Shown: positions 26,418-35,931, counted from the stretch's first letter. The stretch is DNA of 64,000 nucleotides from CAIYRG01 sp964494505 (GCA_964494505.1 CAZBRO010000011.1:62001-126000); one strand, 5' to 3'. Translations and numbers: made by a program. Notes: generated from the letters alone by a model not told the origin.

Positions 26418-26825
26418 TCATGCCCCCCTTAAAGACTGGTCAGCTATTCGCGTCGAATAGGCGATCTCCCTGGCGCAAGCCCGCGGATTCGGAAAAAGTC
26501 CAACAGTTCAGCGGGCCTACACAAACCAGCACCTGCACCCCACATACCCGCGGAGATTTCCGTATGAGACCAGCCTGAGGCGGGAAAAGAAATACCATTC
26601 CGCATCGGCACTATGCGAAAATTATAGTTAATGGCGGATGAGTGTCGAGTCACATTTGCTGTTTGGTACGTATAAGGATTAAACTTGAGCTTCGCTGAAA
26701 ACATGGACCTTAAGCTCTACCATCAGGCTAACTTTAAGCTTCACCTTGGAGAAGTTCACGCAGTCCCGCAGAAACAAATAAGGGCAGCGGTGTCCCCGCT
26801 GCCCCGGTATCCAGGTTAAATGAAA
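26418..26825. other. 408-bp intergenic region between PEP-CTERM gene 2 and acyltransferase 1
   Basis: It contains the terminator of the upstream PEP-CTERM gene (26771-26804) and presumably the promoter of the acyltransferase operon. An 86-codon frame at 26444-26704 is not protein-like. Nothing else is recognisable. Confidence 0.5.
26771..26804 (-). terminator. Terminator of PEP-CTERM gene 2
   Basis: GGGCAGCGG (26782-26790) pairs with CCGCTGCCC (26796-26804). On the minus strand the stem is followed by a T-rich run (TTATTTGTTT). It lies about 20 bp past the stop of the PEP-CTERM gene. Confidence 0.82.
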
Positions 26826-27761
26826 TCAGCTCCGCGCGCGGCGACGCTTCAGACGCGCACCGGCGAGAGACAGAAGACCCGTTCCGAGCAGCAGGACCGA
26901 GCCGGGCTCGGGGATTTTCGGCTGCTGATTGAACAGATTGTCGGTGCCAAGCACGCAGAAATCCTGATGGTTGGCCGCTGTCGAGGGCGGACCGGGCGGG
27001 CAGGCATTGTTCGTCGGAGAACGCACTTGGCGCTCTGCGTTGCCCACGAAGCTGAAGTCCGCATAGGTGCTCGAATACGTGTTGAGGATGCCGTTCGTGT
27101 CCAAATAAGAGGCTGCGTCGCCACCCGTCACATCCAGCAGGGCGTCGCCTTGCGCCACGCCCCCGAAGGAACCGAGCCCCGAAGGCGAACCGGGAATGAC
27201 AATGTGGAACACGTCGCCCTGAGCATCGAACACCTCAGGAACCAAGCTCAGCCAAAGCGTCGCAGACGTCGAGTTCGCGATATCGGTCGCTATCGCACCG
27301 ACGCCGCCCACGTTCTGGTTCGGGTTCTTGGGCAAAATGTAATAGTTCAAAAACGCCTGTTGGGTGGGACTTGCATTCGTCAGGTAAACATCCGTATTGC
27401 CGGTGCTCGGGTTAAAAATTTCCGCCCGGATCTTCAGGTTTCCGAAGACATCCGCCACGAAGTTTCCGGCACAACCAACCGCGGCGCAGGGCTGAAGATA
27501 GCTCGTCCCGCCGATCGTATTCTTGATGTTATCCATCACGCCGACGCCACGCAGGATGTCGCCGACATGCTGAATCACGACATCCTTGTCGTCCTGAACG
27601 AATTCGATCTGGCCGCCGTTGTTCACGTAGAGGCCGACGCCATCAACGCTCACCAGCGTCGCGGACGCCGGGTTGGTTGCCAGAACCGCACCCCCGAGGA
27701 TGCCAGCAAAGGCCACCGCCCGTGCCATCAGTCCTGACTTTACTCGGCTAATGATACTCAT
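26826..27761 (-). CDS. PEP-CTERM sorting-signal protein 2
   Basis: About 311 residues. It has an N-terminal signal (GLMARAVAFAGILGGAVLATNPASA), a central beta-rich domain, and the tail IPEPGSVLLLGTG - hydrophobic helix - RLKRRRARS. The start at 27761 has GGAG 8 bases upstream; five codons of extra frame exist. It is probably exported and sorted by an exosortase encoded elsewhere. It sits between the two acyltransferase paralogues on the same strand, so it may be a structural component of the same envelope/matrix system. The central domain is not assignable. Confidence 0.85.
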   Translation of the reverse strand: MSIISRVKSGLMARAVAFAGILGGAVLATNPASATLVSVDGVGLYVNNGGQIEFVQDDKDVVIQHVGDILRGVGVMDNIKNTIGGTSYLQPCAAVGCAGNFVADVFGNLKIRAEIFNPSTGNTDVYLTNASPTQQAFLNYYILPKNPNQNVGGVGAIATDIANSTSATLWLSLVPEVFDAQGDVFHIVIPGSPSGLGSFGGVAQGDALLDVTGGDAASYLDTNGILNTYSSTYADFSFVGNAERQVRSPTNNACPPGPPSTAANHQDFCVLGTDNLFNQQPKIPEPGSVLLLGTGLLSLAGARLKRRRARS

Positions 27762-28009
27762 CCCCAAAACTCCCATATACACCGACTATACCAACCTGCG
27801 GTCCCCGCACACTCCTAAAGCAATTCGCGTGCCAACACTCTCTCAGAAAAAAACCCAGGGAATCCCGAGGCTTCTTTTCGGGCCTTTTCTGGCTTGTAAA
27901 GAAATCCGACAAACTCAATTTGGTTAATGAATTGTGCGTTTTCGAGCGCCGGACGGACGCTGCGGCCGTTCCAAGTCATAAGGCCAATTTTAACTATATA
28001 TCAGACCCG

Positions 28010-28255
28010 TCAGGCGCGGTGAAGCGCCGAGTGGGCCGAGGCGCGGACGCGCGCACGCGGCGCCGGGCCCTTTTTCGTTTTCGCCCCGCGGTCGGCCTTG
28101 AGTTCCAGGCTCAGGGCTTCGGTTTCCAGAGCCGCGGCATAACGCTCGAGATCGGCGACCGACTGGTCGTCGCTCATGCACTCGGCAAGCCGGCGGGCTT
28201 CGCCTGCTTCCAGCCGCAAAGCTTCAGCCTGATCCAGATTAGGTTCCTGATCCAT
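28010..28255 (-). CDS. Small hypothetical protein
   Basis: An 81-residue protein with a charged, helical first half (LRLEAGEARRLAECMSDDQS, LERYAAALETEALSLE) and a basic Arg/Ala tail. It resembles small alphaproteobacterial proteins of unknown function. No strong ribosome-binding site precedes the ATG. It is 45 bases downstream of the second acyltransferase on the same strand. Confidence 0.5.
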   Translation of the reverse strand: MDQEPNLDQAEALRLEAGEARRLAECMSDDQSVADLERYAAALETEALSLELKADRGAKTKKGPAPRARVRASAHSALHRA

Positions 28256-28300
28256 ATGTGAAAAACGCCGGGCACAGCTGTAAGTTCCGTGCGATATCCA

Positions 28301-29095
28301 TCACACTTCTACCGCTTCGTCTGTGTCGCATCGCACACCCGCCGTGAGCACGTCGAAAAAGGCCGGCCGTTCCTTCTTAACGGCTTCGAGGGCCTCATCG
28401 ATCCGGCAATAGCAGGGCTGGCGCAACCCATGGTGCTCGATCGGCGGGCCCACCCGTGTAAAGCGGATGGCCATCGCATCGAGCATCCGGAGAAGGGTGG
28501 GTTCCATCACTGCGCACCAATGGGTAATGCCATGGCGCGCGCTCATCCGCACCAGCGCCTGAATGAGACCAAGTCGCATCAAGGGGCCGCTGCGGCGGTC
28601 CCCGGCATCGCCCGTGCCCGCGTTCTCCGGCTGGTCGTAGAGGGTGTCGCCGGCCCGGCGGCGGAAGGTGCGCGAGATGCAGAACCGCGAAACCTCCGCG
28701 GTCGAACCAAGCGGAAAGGCGCTCCCGTCGCGCATGGAGGCATCGCCGGCAACGCCTTGGACGGCAAAGCTTGCGTCCGGCGCATGCGCCAGCGGCAGGA
28801 CCAGGCGGACGGTCCCCATGGCTGTTGCGCTCGCGCGGTGGATCAGAAGTGCGTGCGCGGAATGCGTGTCGAACGCATCCTTTTCGAGTCCGTCCGGAAA
28901 GGCCTGCGCATCTTCAAACCCCGTCTCCAGGCAGTAGACGCGGTAGCGAATTTGATGCGCCTGACGCCGGAGTTCCGGCGTGTCGGCGTGCACAACATCG
29001 AAGTGCTTGTTGAAAGCTTCGAGCAGGCCTGCATCGCCGGAAAAAGACGGTTCGTGTTTTCTGGCGGCATTGAGGTGGTTTTGCATGGCGGACAT
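28301..29095 (-). CDS. PEP-CTERM/exosortase-associated acyltransferase (copy 2)
   Basis: A 264-residue paralogue of the acyltransferase at 25641. Shared blocks are QIRYRVYCLETGFE, MGTVRLVLPL, AEVSRFCISRTFRRR and SGPLMRLGLIQALVRMSARH. The family is GNAT-like and related to N-acyl amino acid and AHL synthases. Unlike copy 1 it has no coupled ThiF-nitroreductase. Divergence between the copies in the acyl- and amine-binding regions suggests different products, which is an inference. Confidence 0.83.
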   Translation of the reverse strand: MSAMQNHLNAARKHEPSFSGDAGLLEAFNKHFDVVHADTPELRRQAHQIRYRVYCLETGFEDAQAFPDGLEKDAFDTHSAHALLIHRASATAMGTVRLVLPLAHAPDASFAVQGVAGDASMRDGSAFPLGSTAEVSRFCISRTFRRRAGDTLYDQPENAGTGDAGDRRSGPLMRLGLIQALVRMSARHGITHWCAVMEPTLLRMLDAMAIRFTRVGPPIEHHGLRQPCYCRIDEALEAVKKERPAFFDVLTAGVRCDTDEAVEV

Positions 29096-29398
29096 CTCCT
29101 AAACACAGGTCCCGCACACCCGAAAGTACCTCCGGCGCCTTAAATTACTGATAATAATTGGAGCGCGATTCTCCTGGCAGTCCGCGCCTCGGTTAGCCTT
29201 GCGTTGCGTGCCGGCGTAAAGTTCGCAGCGGATTAGCTCTAATATTTTCGAAGCGGATCGCGGCACTCGCGCTTTCGTCGGCTGGGAGCAAAATGATGTT
29301 GCGCGCCGCTGCCGCGGCCAGGTGAGGCTCGCACGGGGCTGCGGGAACCCGGGGCGGCTTTCTTCATTGTTTCCGAGGGGGTATTCGGAGCCTCGCCG
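29096..29398. other. 303-bp divergent intergenic region
   Basis: It separates acyltransferase 2 (leftward) from the 53-aa gene (rightward). A short AT-rich patch near 29140-29165 could hold the acyltransferase promoter. No other feature is seen. Confidence 0.4.
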
Positions 29399-29560
29399 AT
29401 GATCCGAAAGCTGAAATCGGGCGAATATCGCCTCTATTCGCGGAAGATGGATCCCAAGACCGGCAAACGCCGCAATCTTGGAACATTCAAATCGCGAGAA
29501 GCCGCGGAAAAACACGAACGCGCGGTGCAATTTTTCAAACGCGGCGGGCGGCCCGGCTAA
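29399..29560 (+). CDS. 53-residue basic protein
   Basis: MIRKLKSGEYRLYSRKMDPK starts a compact, highly basic 53-residue protein that continues with TGKRRNLGTFKSREAAEKHE and ends RGGRPG. GGAG lies 8 bases upstream of the ATG. The sequence is typical of a short conserved bacterial protein with a beta-beta-alpha, AP2/integrase-arm-like look, which could bind nucleic acid. It is 44 bases upstream of the TIGR02444 gene. Function is unknown. Confidence 0.72.
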   Translation: MIRKLKSGEYRLYSRKMDPKTGKRRNLGTFKSREAAEKHERAVQFFKRGGRPG

Positions 29561-29603
29561 GAAGGTTCTTGGAGCGGGGCTTCCCTCGCTGGTAGAACCC
29601 AGC

Positions 29604-30143
29604 ATGACCGAAGCTTCCGAAAAGCCTCACGACGATTCGCCGTTCTGGCGGTTCTCTTTGCGGTTCTATGCGCGGTCGTCCGTTGCGTCTGCCTGCCTCG
29701 TGCTGCAGGACGAAGCGGGCGTGGATGTGAACCTGCTGCTGTTCCTGCTGTTCCTGGCCGAACATGGGCGGCGCGTGAGCGAAGACCAAATCGCGCAGAT
29801 CGACGAAGGCGTCAGGGCCTGGCGCGATCAGGTGGTGAAGCCGCTCCGGCAGCTTCGGCGGACTCTGAAGCCCGGGATCGGCGAAATTCCGGTGACGGTG
29901 AGCGAAGGCTTTCGCGGACAGATCAAACGCCTCGAACTGGAATCGGAGCATGTCGAACAGACCGTGCTCGAAGCCTTTCACGCCGCCGACATCGGGGTTC
30001 CCGAACAATCGCGAAGCGACGCGGCCGAAGCCAATCTCGCGGCTTATGAGGCGCGTCTCGGGCCATTTCCGGCGGTCGCGCGTGCCCGTGTCCTGTCCGC
30101 CTTCGCGGAATTCGGAACGCATCATCCACGCGCCGAAGACTGA
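29604..30143 (+). CDS. TIGR02444-family protein
   Basis: A 179-residue soluble protein of the TIGR02444 family: an N-terminal WRFSLRFYARSSVASACLVLQDEAG and VNLLLFLLFLAEHGR, then charged helices. The family is widespread in Proteobacteria with no established function. The ATG at 29604 gives the family start; the frame is open 42 codons further up but overlaps the 53-aa gene. Confidence 0.82.
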   Translation: MTEASEKPHDDSPFWRFSLRFYARSSVASACLVLQDEAGVDVNLLLFLLFLAEHGRRVSEDQIAQIDEGVRAWRDQVVKPLRQLRRTLKPGIGEIPVTVSEGFRGQIKRLELESEHVEQTVLEAFHAADIGVPEQSRSDAAEANLAAYEARLGPFPAVARARVLSAFAEFGTHHPRAED

Positions 30144-30299
30144 AAGCGCATCGAGCGTAGACGTGCTCCATCGCGACCCGCTTTAAGCGAAAATTAGCGC
30201 GATCCATTTACAAAAGTCTTTCAAGGCGCAAACCCGCAAAGCCCGAACGGGCAAGGGGGCTTCGCCCATGAGATCGAGCATAGGACGCGTGCGATCCCG

Positions 30300-31676
30300 A
30301 TGACCCAAACCGAATCCCTGTCTCCGAACGTCGAAGATGCAGCCGAACGCCCGCGCACCATGCGCGATGCGCTCAAAGAGCCGGGGAGCGTCGCGATGTC
30401 CGCGCCGTTGGAAAGGCTGATGAAGGAAGTGGCGCCGGATAATGATTCGGGCGGCGCGATGCTCCGTTTCGAACGGCGGCTCGGCATTCTCGAGCGCGCC
30501 TTTGCCGACATCGTGGAACGGCACGAGAAATCCATGGCCGACCGCATGGCCTCGCTCGGCGCGACGGACGAGCGCGTCGCCGCCCTCTCGGGGCGCGTGG
30601 ATCGGGCGGCCACCGATCACAAGGACGGGCTGGCTGCCTTGCGCGGCGCGCTCGGCGATGCCTGCATGCGGCTGAATGCGCTGGAGGCCGAACGCCCGGC
30701 CGTCGCCCAACCGGCCGATGCCGCGCCGCATGAAACCGCATGGGCCGGCGCGCTCGATGTTGCGCCCGCAGCGCCCGCAGCCGATGTCTCTCAGGAGAAC
30801 GCGACCCCCTCGGCGCGGAAAGCCGAAGGGCCTTCCTATCTCAGTGCGGCTCGCCGCGCGGCCAATTCCGCGAGCGTGGGAGACGACCTTTCAAAGGCGC
30901 ACACCCAGGCCCCTCGCCGCAAATCTCGCGTCAAGCTGCTGGCGTTCGGCTGCGCCGCGCCGCTGATGGTTGCTGCCGCCGCTGTGTTCGTGCTCAACCG
31001 CCACCCGGTCAAAGCCGCGCTGCCGCCGGCGCCCAAGCCCGTGGCGCAAGCCGTTCTTTCAGCTCCGCCCGAGATGGAGACAGCACTTCCCTCCGAACCC
31101 CAAGCCGCCGATCTTGCCTCCGTCGTGCCCGCCGATCAGCTCGAAGATAAGGCCAAAGCCGGAGATGCCGCGTCCGCGCGCGATCTGGGCCTTGCCTATC
31201 TTTCGGGTCAGGGAGTCGAAGCGAGCGAGGAAACCGCCGCCCAATGGCTGTTGCGCGCGTCGTTCGGCGGGGATGCGGCGGCCGAATATTGGCTGGCCAC
31301 GCTCTACGGCAAAGGAGTCGGCGTGCCGCAGGATGCCGATCAGGCAAAGCATTATTACGAAGCGGCCGCGAAGGATGGCGACCCGCGCGCGATGCACTGG
31401 CTGGCGCTCGCCAATCTCGAAGGCAGCGACAGGGACAAGAACGAAGCCGAAGCGGTGCGCCTCTTCACCGAAGCCGCCGGCAAAGGCTTTGCGGAATCGG
31501 CCTTCGATCTTGCGCTGTTGTATGAAAAGGGCGAGGGCGTGGAGCGCGATCTCAAGAGCGCGTATCAGTGGTACATGACGGCCGCTTCATCCGGCGACGC
31601 CGCCGCGAGCACGCGCATGACGGAATTGGCGAAGTTCCTGAAGCCGGAAGAGTCGAAGACGGCGAGTGGCGAATAG
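30300..31676 (+). CDS. PodJ-like membrane protein with Sel1 repeats
   Basis: A 458-residue protein. The cytosolic part (1-210) is charged with short coiled-coil stretches, one membrane helix lies at about 215-235 (LLAFGCAAPLMVAAAAVFVL), and a Pro/Ala linker leads into four Sel1/TPR-like repeats (AAQWLLRASFGGDAAAEYWL, AKHYYEAAAKDGDPRAMHWL, and so on). This cytosol-TM-periplasmic Sel1 order is that of PodJ/localization-factor proteins. It would act at the envelope, possibly in polarity. The last codons and TAG stop lie inside an intergenic repeat (GCGAATAG), so the C-terminus may have been trimmed or extended by that repeat. Confidence 0.75.
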   Translation: MTQTESLSPNVEDAAERPRTMRDALKEPGSVAMSAPLERLMKEVAPDNDSGGAMLRFERRLGILERAFADIVERHEKSMADRMASLGATDERVAALSGRVDRAATDHKDGLAALRGALGDACMRLNALEAERPAVAQPADAAPHETAWAGALDVAPAAPAADVSQENATPSARKAEGPSYLSAARRAANSASVGDDLSKAHTQAPRRKSRVKLLAFGCAAPLMVAAAAVFVLNRHPVKAALPPAPKPVAQAVLSAPPEMETALPSEPQAADLASVVPADQLEDKAKAGDAASARDLGLAYLSGQGVEASEETAAQWLLRASFGGDAAAEYWLATLYGKGVGVPQDADQAKHYYEAAAKDGDPRAMHWLALANLEGSDRDKNEAEAVRLFTEAAGKGFAESAFDLALLYEKGEGVERDLKSAYQWYMTAASSGDAAASTRMTELAKFLKPEESKTASGE

Positions 31677-31762
31677 CGAGTAGCGAATAACAAAAGCGCG
31701 AATAGCGAAGCGCGAATGGCGAAGGGTGTGATCTTCCCATTCGCTATTCGCCATTCGCGTTC
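31662..31762. repeat. GCGAATAGCGAA-type repeat with inverted copy
   Basis: Several direct copies of GCGAATAGCGA/GCGAATGGCGAA (31662-31724) face an inverted copy TTCGCTATTCGCCATTCGC (from about 31740). The block lies between two convergent genes and can fold into a long stem, so it may double as a terminator. A related element is at 47886-47930. Confidence 0.85.
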
Positions 31763-31767
31763 TTCTC

Positions 31768-33045
31768 TTATTCCGTAACCACCTTCAGATCCGAGCGGCC
31801 GAGCGTCTTGGCCATGTCCATGGCGATGCTGGCCTGCTGCATGTTCATGAACGGCCCGATGCGCACGCGGAAGACCGCGCGCCCGTCGATGCTCCCTGAG
31901 CTGACGCGCGCGCCCAAGCGATCGAGCGCCGCGGCGGCTTCGCCGGCGCGGGATTCGGTGTTGTACGAACCTGCCTGCACATAGATCGTGCTGTGGCCGG
32001 TTGCATGCGCGGACGTCGCCGGTTTCGAATCGGCGGTGATCTCGGAGGCCTTCGTGGCGGCGGTGCTGGCCGCGGGCGCCTCCGGCTTGGCCGGAAGCAC
32101 GCGGGGCGCAGATGAACCCGGCATCGGGCCAGCCTGATCGTCCTTGGGCACCGGCTGCATGCGCACGCTGGGGTTGGCCTTCAGCATGTCGAGGGCGCTC
32201 GGCTCTTTCGACACGGGCGTCTCGCGCGGGGCTTCCAGCGCAGTCGAGACGATATGCGCGACCGGCGGCAAAGGCGGGGCGATCCGCTGCACGGACGACG
32301 GTGCTTCGACCGGCGCGGGCTTCGCCGCAGGGGCCGGCACGGGGGCCGGCGGAGGCGGCATCACGGCCGCAAGCGCGGGCGCCGCCGCCACAGGGGCGAG
32401 CGCAGCGGCCGCGGGTCGCGCGGCTTTCAAGGACTGGACCAGGGCGAGATTCTCCGCGATCCGCGGGAATTCGGGGGCATCGGGCTGGACTTGGCGCAGC
32501 AGCCGCTCGGCGCCGTCGAGATCGCCGGCCTGCATGTGCGAGAGCGCGTCGTTGTTGAGCACGCTGGGTTCGCCGGGCCTCGCCAGCAGCGCGCGGGCAT
32601 AGGCGTTCTGGGCGGCCAGGTAATTGGCCTTCTGATCGTAGGCGACGCCCATCGCCGACCACAACGACCAGTCCGCGGGCTGCAGCTCGGCGGCGCGTTC
32701 CAGAAAGGCGATCGCGTCGTCGCTGCGTCCGAGGCTTGCGAGCGTCTTGCCGTACTCGCTGAGGACGCGCGCATCATCGGGGGCGAGCAGCACCAGCTGG
32801 CTCAGCATCCGCGCCGCGCTTGCGAGGTCGCCGTTCTTGCGCGTGGCCTGGGCCTGGGCGATGGCGGTTTCGAGATCGGCGGGCGCGCCGAGCGGCCTCT
32901 TCTCCACCGGCACGGTCTTGACCGGCGTGGGCGTGGCCGACGCGGTGGTGAACGGATTGAGCGTATCGACGGTGGCGCAGCCATAAAGCGGCGCCAGAAT
33001 CAGTGCTATTCCCAAAAGGCTCGTGCGTTTCACGGTCTTCGACAC
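31768..33045 (-). CDS. TPR- and SPOR-domain lipoprotein
   Basis: A 425-residue protein. The N-terminal lipobox LAPLYGC suggests a lipoprotein. TPRs at about 60-200 (AARMLSQLVLLAPDDARVLS, AIAFLERAAELQPADWSLW) resemble the TadD pilotin family. A long Pro/Ala region follows, and a C-terminal SPOR domain (IYVQAGSYNTESRAGEAAAA to the end) would bind denuded peptidoglycan glycans. It probably works at the septum or in a secretion/pilus assembly. It is convergent with the PodJ-like gene. Confidence 0.83.
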   Translation of the reverse strand: MSKTVKRTSLLGIALILAPLYGCATVDTLNPFTTASATPTPVKTVPVEKRPLGAPADLETAIAQAQATRKNGDLASAARMLSQLVLLAPDDARVLSEYGKTLASLGRSDDAIAFLERAAELQPADWSLWSAMGVAYDQKANYLAAQNAYARALLARPGEPSVLNNDALSHMQAGDLDGAERLLRQVQPDAPEFPRIAENLALVQSLKAARPAAAALAPVAAAPALAAVMPPPPAPVPAPAAKPAPVEAPSSVQRIAPPLPPVAHIVSTALEAPRETPVSKEPSALDMLKANPSVRMQPVPKDDQAGPMPGSSAPRVLPAKPEAPAASTAATKASEITADSKPATSAHATGHSTIYVQAGSYNTESRAGEAAAALDRLGARVSSGSIDGRAVFRVRIGPFMNMQQASIAMDMAKTLGRSDLKVVTE

Positions 33046-33298
33046 CCCTTATGCGCGACCCCGCGTTCCAGCAGGTTCTTGGCCGGCCCTGCGCGACATG
33101 TTTCACGCTTTGGGGCCCAGCGTCGAAAGGATGCTCCATGCGCCCTCAAGAAAGGCTTAAGTACCGGAAGGAAATTGGAAAAATCGCGTTTTTCGCAGAC
33201 AATTACGGTCGAATTTGACGACAATTCTAAGCTTTCCGCTGTTGCCGGGCGCGGTTGTTTGGCTATGGTCGGAAAAACGCAATGAACTGGGAGAAACG

Positions 33299-34963
33299 AT
33301 GACGATTTCCGTGCCCGGCGGGGGGCTGGCCGCCAAACCCGCCACCAAGATCGCCAAGGATTTTCAGGAGCATCTGGCAGCGCTGGAGGCGCGCGGTCTG
33401 GTCGTGCGCGTCGACCGCCCGATCAACAAGGACACCGAATTGCATCCGCTGGCGCGCTGGCAATTCCAGGGTGCAGTGTCCGAAGACAAGCGCCGCGCCT
33501 TCGTGTTCACCAATGTGGTGGGGAGCGACGGGACAAAATTCGACATGCCGGTGGTGGCCGGCGCCTATGCGGCGAGCCCCGAGATGTATGCGCTCGGCAT
33601 GGGCGTATCGCTGGACGAGATCGGCACGGCCTGGCTGCGGGCGATTCACAATCCGATCCCGCCGGTCACGGTGCAATCGGGCGCCTGCCAGGACGTGGTG
33701 ATTACCGGCGATGCCTTGCGCGCGCCGGGCGGCGGTTTGGCCGCGCTGCCGGTGCCGATTTCGACGCCGGGGTTCGATGCCGCGCCCTATCTCACGGCCA
33801 CCATCTGCGTGACCAAGGACCCGGAAACGGGCGTGCGCAACATGGGCACCTATCGCGGCCAGCTCAAAGCAACCGATCGCCTGGGCGTGCGCATGGCCTC
33901 GCGGCTGGGCGGCGCCGGCGGCTATCTGCACTGGCTGAAATACCAGAAGCTGAAGCAGCCGATGCCGGTCGCCATCGTGATCGGCTGCGCGCCGGTGATC
34001 TTCTTCACCGGGCCCCAGAAGCTCGCCATCGATTTCGACGAGATGGCGGTGGCGGGCGCGCTGCTGGGCGAGCCGATCAAAACCGTCAAGTGCATCACCA
34101 ACGATCTGGAAGTGCCGGCCGATTCGGAGATCGTCATCGAAGGGCTGATCGATCCGGAATTGCTGGAGCCCGAAGGCCCGTTCGGCGAATCCCACGGTCA
34201 TGTCGCGCTCGAAGACTACAATATGAGCGTGCAGGTGACCGCGATCACGATGAAGAAGAAACCGGTCTTCGTTTCGATCATCAGCCAGGTGACGCCGTCC
34301 GAATCCTCGGTAACCAAAAAGGTGGCCTACGAGCCCTTGTTCCTGTCGCATCTGCGCGATCATTTGGGCGTCAAAGGAATCAAGCGCGTCGTCATGCACG
34401 AGCCGCTGACCAATGTGCGTCCGGTGATTTTCCTGAACTTCGCCAGCGGCACGCCGAAGACCGAGGTCTGGCGCGGACTGAATGGCGCGGCGACGCTGCA
34501 GGCCCAATGCGGCAAGATCGTCATCGCGCTCGGCGAAGACATCGATCCCACCAACACGGACGCGGTGTTCTGGTCGCTCGCCTACCGCACCAATCTCAAC
34601 GAGGATCTGCATCTCTCGCCGAACAAGGATGCGGGCCACGGACCCAAATCGGGACCCAAGCGCCCCGATGCCGCGCTCCTGATCGACGCCACGCCGAAGT
34701 ATCCGATGCCGCCCTTCGCGCTGCCTGCGCGCGAATTCATGGAACGCGCGAAGGTGATCTGGGACGAACTCGGCCTGCCGGAACTCAATCCGCAGCCGCC
34801 CTGGTACGGCTATTCGCTCGGCGATTGGAATGAGACCTGGGAGGGGTGGGCGAAAGCCGCTGTCGAAGGGCGTTGGGAAGAAACCGGCCGCGACACGTTC
34901 ATGCGGCGCAAGGGCGGGATGAAGCCCGAAACCCCGGTGCGCGCGGAGAAGGAGAAGAAGTGA
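33299..34963 (+). CDS. UbiD-family prenylated-FMN decarboxylase (copy 2)
   Basis: A 554-residue protein collinear with copy 1. It shares DRPINKDTE, VPISTPGFDAAPY, EPEGPFGESHGHV (active-site glutamate region) and SIISQVTPSESS. GGAG is 5 bases ahead of the ATG at 33299; the frame extends 28 codons further upstream without support. It needs prFMN from UbiX at 36689. The enoyl-CoA hydratase/UbiX/CMD operon lies just downstream on the same strand, interrupted by the vWA gene on the other strand. The acid it acts on is unknown. Confidence 0.9.
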   Translation: MTISVPGGGLAAKPATKIAKDFQEHLAALEARGLVVRVDRPINKDTELHPLARWQFQGAVSEDKRRAFVFTNVVGSDGTKFDMPVVAGAYAASPEMYALGMGVSLDEIGTAWLRAIHNPIPPVTVQSGACQDVVITGDALRAPGGGLAALPVPISTPGFDAAPYLTATICVTKDPETGVRNMGTYRGQLKATDRLGVRMASRLGGAGGYLHWLKYQKLKQPMPVAIVIGCAPVIFFTGPQKLAIDFDEMAVAGALLGEPIKTVKCITNDLEVPADSEIVIEGLIDPELLEPEGPFGESHGHVALEDYNMSVQVTAITMKKKPVFVSIISQVTPSESSVTKKVAYEPLFLSHLRDHLGVKGIKRVVMHEPLTNVRPVIFLNFASGTPKTEVWRGLNGAATLQAQCGKIVIALGEDIDPTNTDAVFWSLAYRTNLNEDLHLSPNKDAGHGPKSGPKRPDAALLIDATPKYPMPPFALPAREFMERAKVIWDELGLPELNPQPPWYGYSLGDWNETWEGWAKAAVEGRWEETGRDTFMRRKGGMKPETPVRAEKEKK

Positions 34964-34966
34964 GGC

Positions 34967-35752
34967 CTATTTCAGCGCGAACTTCGTGCGCGGGTGCTGG
35001 TCCTGCGAAATCTCCTGCACCAATTTCCGCATGATCGCGTCGCCGAAGGCGTTGTAATCCTTCACCGGAATGATGAACGCCGCCGGGCCGCCGATCACGC
35101 TGGTGCGGAAATACTGATCCAGATCGGGTTCCACCGACAGAATGGGCAATCCGTTGATGCGGATGCCCATCTTCACCGCTTCGTCGCGGGCCTGTTCGGC
35201 GGGGCGCCCGAGATTGTTCGAGCCGTCGCCCGAAATGTCGATCACCTTGCGGTCGGCGCGATAGGGGCTCGCATTCAGCAACAGCACGGAGAAATCGATG
35301 GCGCCCGAAATCGAGGTGCCGCCGCCGAAAATCTGCCGGCCCGCCGCCACGATGGCCGCAGCCGTGGTCTGCGCCGAGCGCTGATCGTGGATCACCGTCC
35401 ATGGCACCATGACAACGTGGAGGGTGGGGCCGGTCCATTGCACCATCGTGACCGCGATCTGGCCCTCATTGCCGTTCTTGATGGCATTCAGCACGCGCGG
35501 GTTCAGGAACGCCTTGGCATAGCCCTGTTTCTGCAGTTCGAAGCGCTCGTCGTCGACGCTGCCCGACGCATCCACCGCGAGCACCAGGTTCAGGTCGACG
35601 CGGGTCTGGTTGCCGGGGGCGGCCGCCGCGGGCCGGACGGGACCGGGCGCGGGGGCTTGCGGGCGCGCGGCCGGGGCCTGCGCCTGCGCGAAACCAAGCC
35701 CGCAGGCGAACAGCACGGCCACGGTCCAACCCAGCCCGTAAGAATGCCGCAT
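34967..35752 (-). CDS. DUF1194 von Willebrand factor A-like exported protein
   Basis: A 261-residue protein with a signal peptide (MRHSYGLGWTVAVLFACGLG...AQA), a Pro/Ala linker and a vWA-like domain with the metal-site motif DASGS at 61-65. It is of the DUF1194 type common in Rhizobiales and other alphaproteobacteria. It is presumably periplasmic and binds a partner through a divalent metal. It is convergent with UbiD copy 2, with only 3 bases between the stops. No pathway link is evident. Confidence 0.82.
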   Translation of the reverse strand: MRHSYGLGWTVAVLFACGLGFAQAQAPAARPQAPAPGPVRPAAAAPGNQTRVDLNLVLAVDASGSVDDERFELQKQGYAKAFLNPRVLNAIKNGNEGQIAVTMVQWTGPTLHVVMVPWTVIHDQRSAQTTAAAIVAAGRQIFGGGTSISGAIDFSVLLLNASPYRADRKVIDISGDGSNNLGRPAEQARDEAVKMGIRINGLPILSVEPDLDQYFRTSVIGGPAAFIIPVKDYNAFGDAIMRKLVQEISQDQHPRTKFALK

Positions 35753-35931
35753 GGTTTCCCCTCCACTCTGACCGCGCCTAAATTACCGGCGGATGCGGCC
35801 CGAGCAAGAAAATTCGCAGCAATCCCGGCATTTGGGACTTGGCTTGAGCGCGCCCGCACGGCGTAGTCGCGGGGCCTGCGCCGTGTTACTGGGCGGCAAG
35901 ACGCGGAAGCCTGGGGGGAGTACGAGGGTTG

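Noticed and set aside
26444..26704. 86-codon frame between PEP-CTERM gene 2 and the acyltransferase
   Set aside because: No ribosome-binding site, no protein-like composition and it overlaps the presumed promoter.
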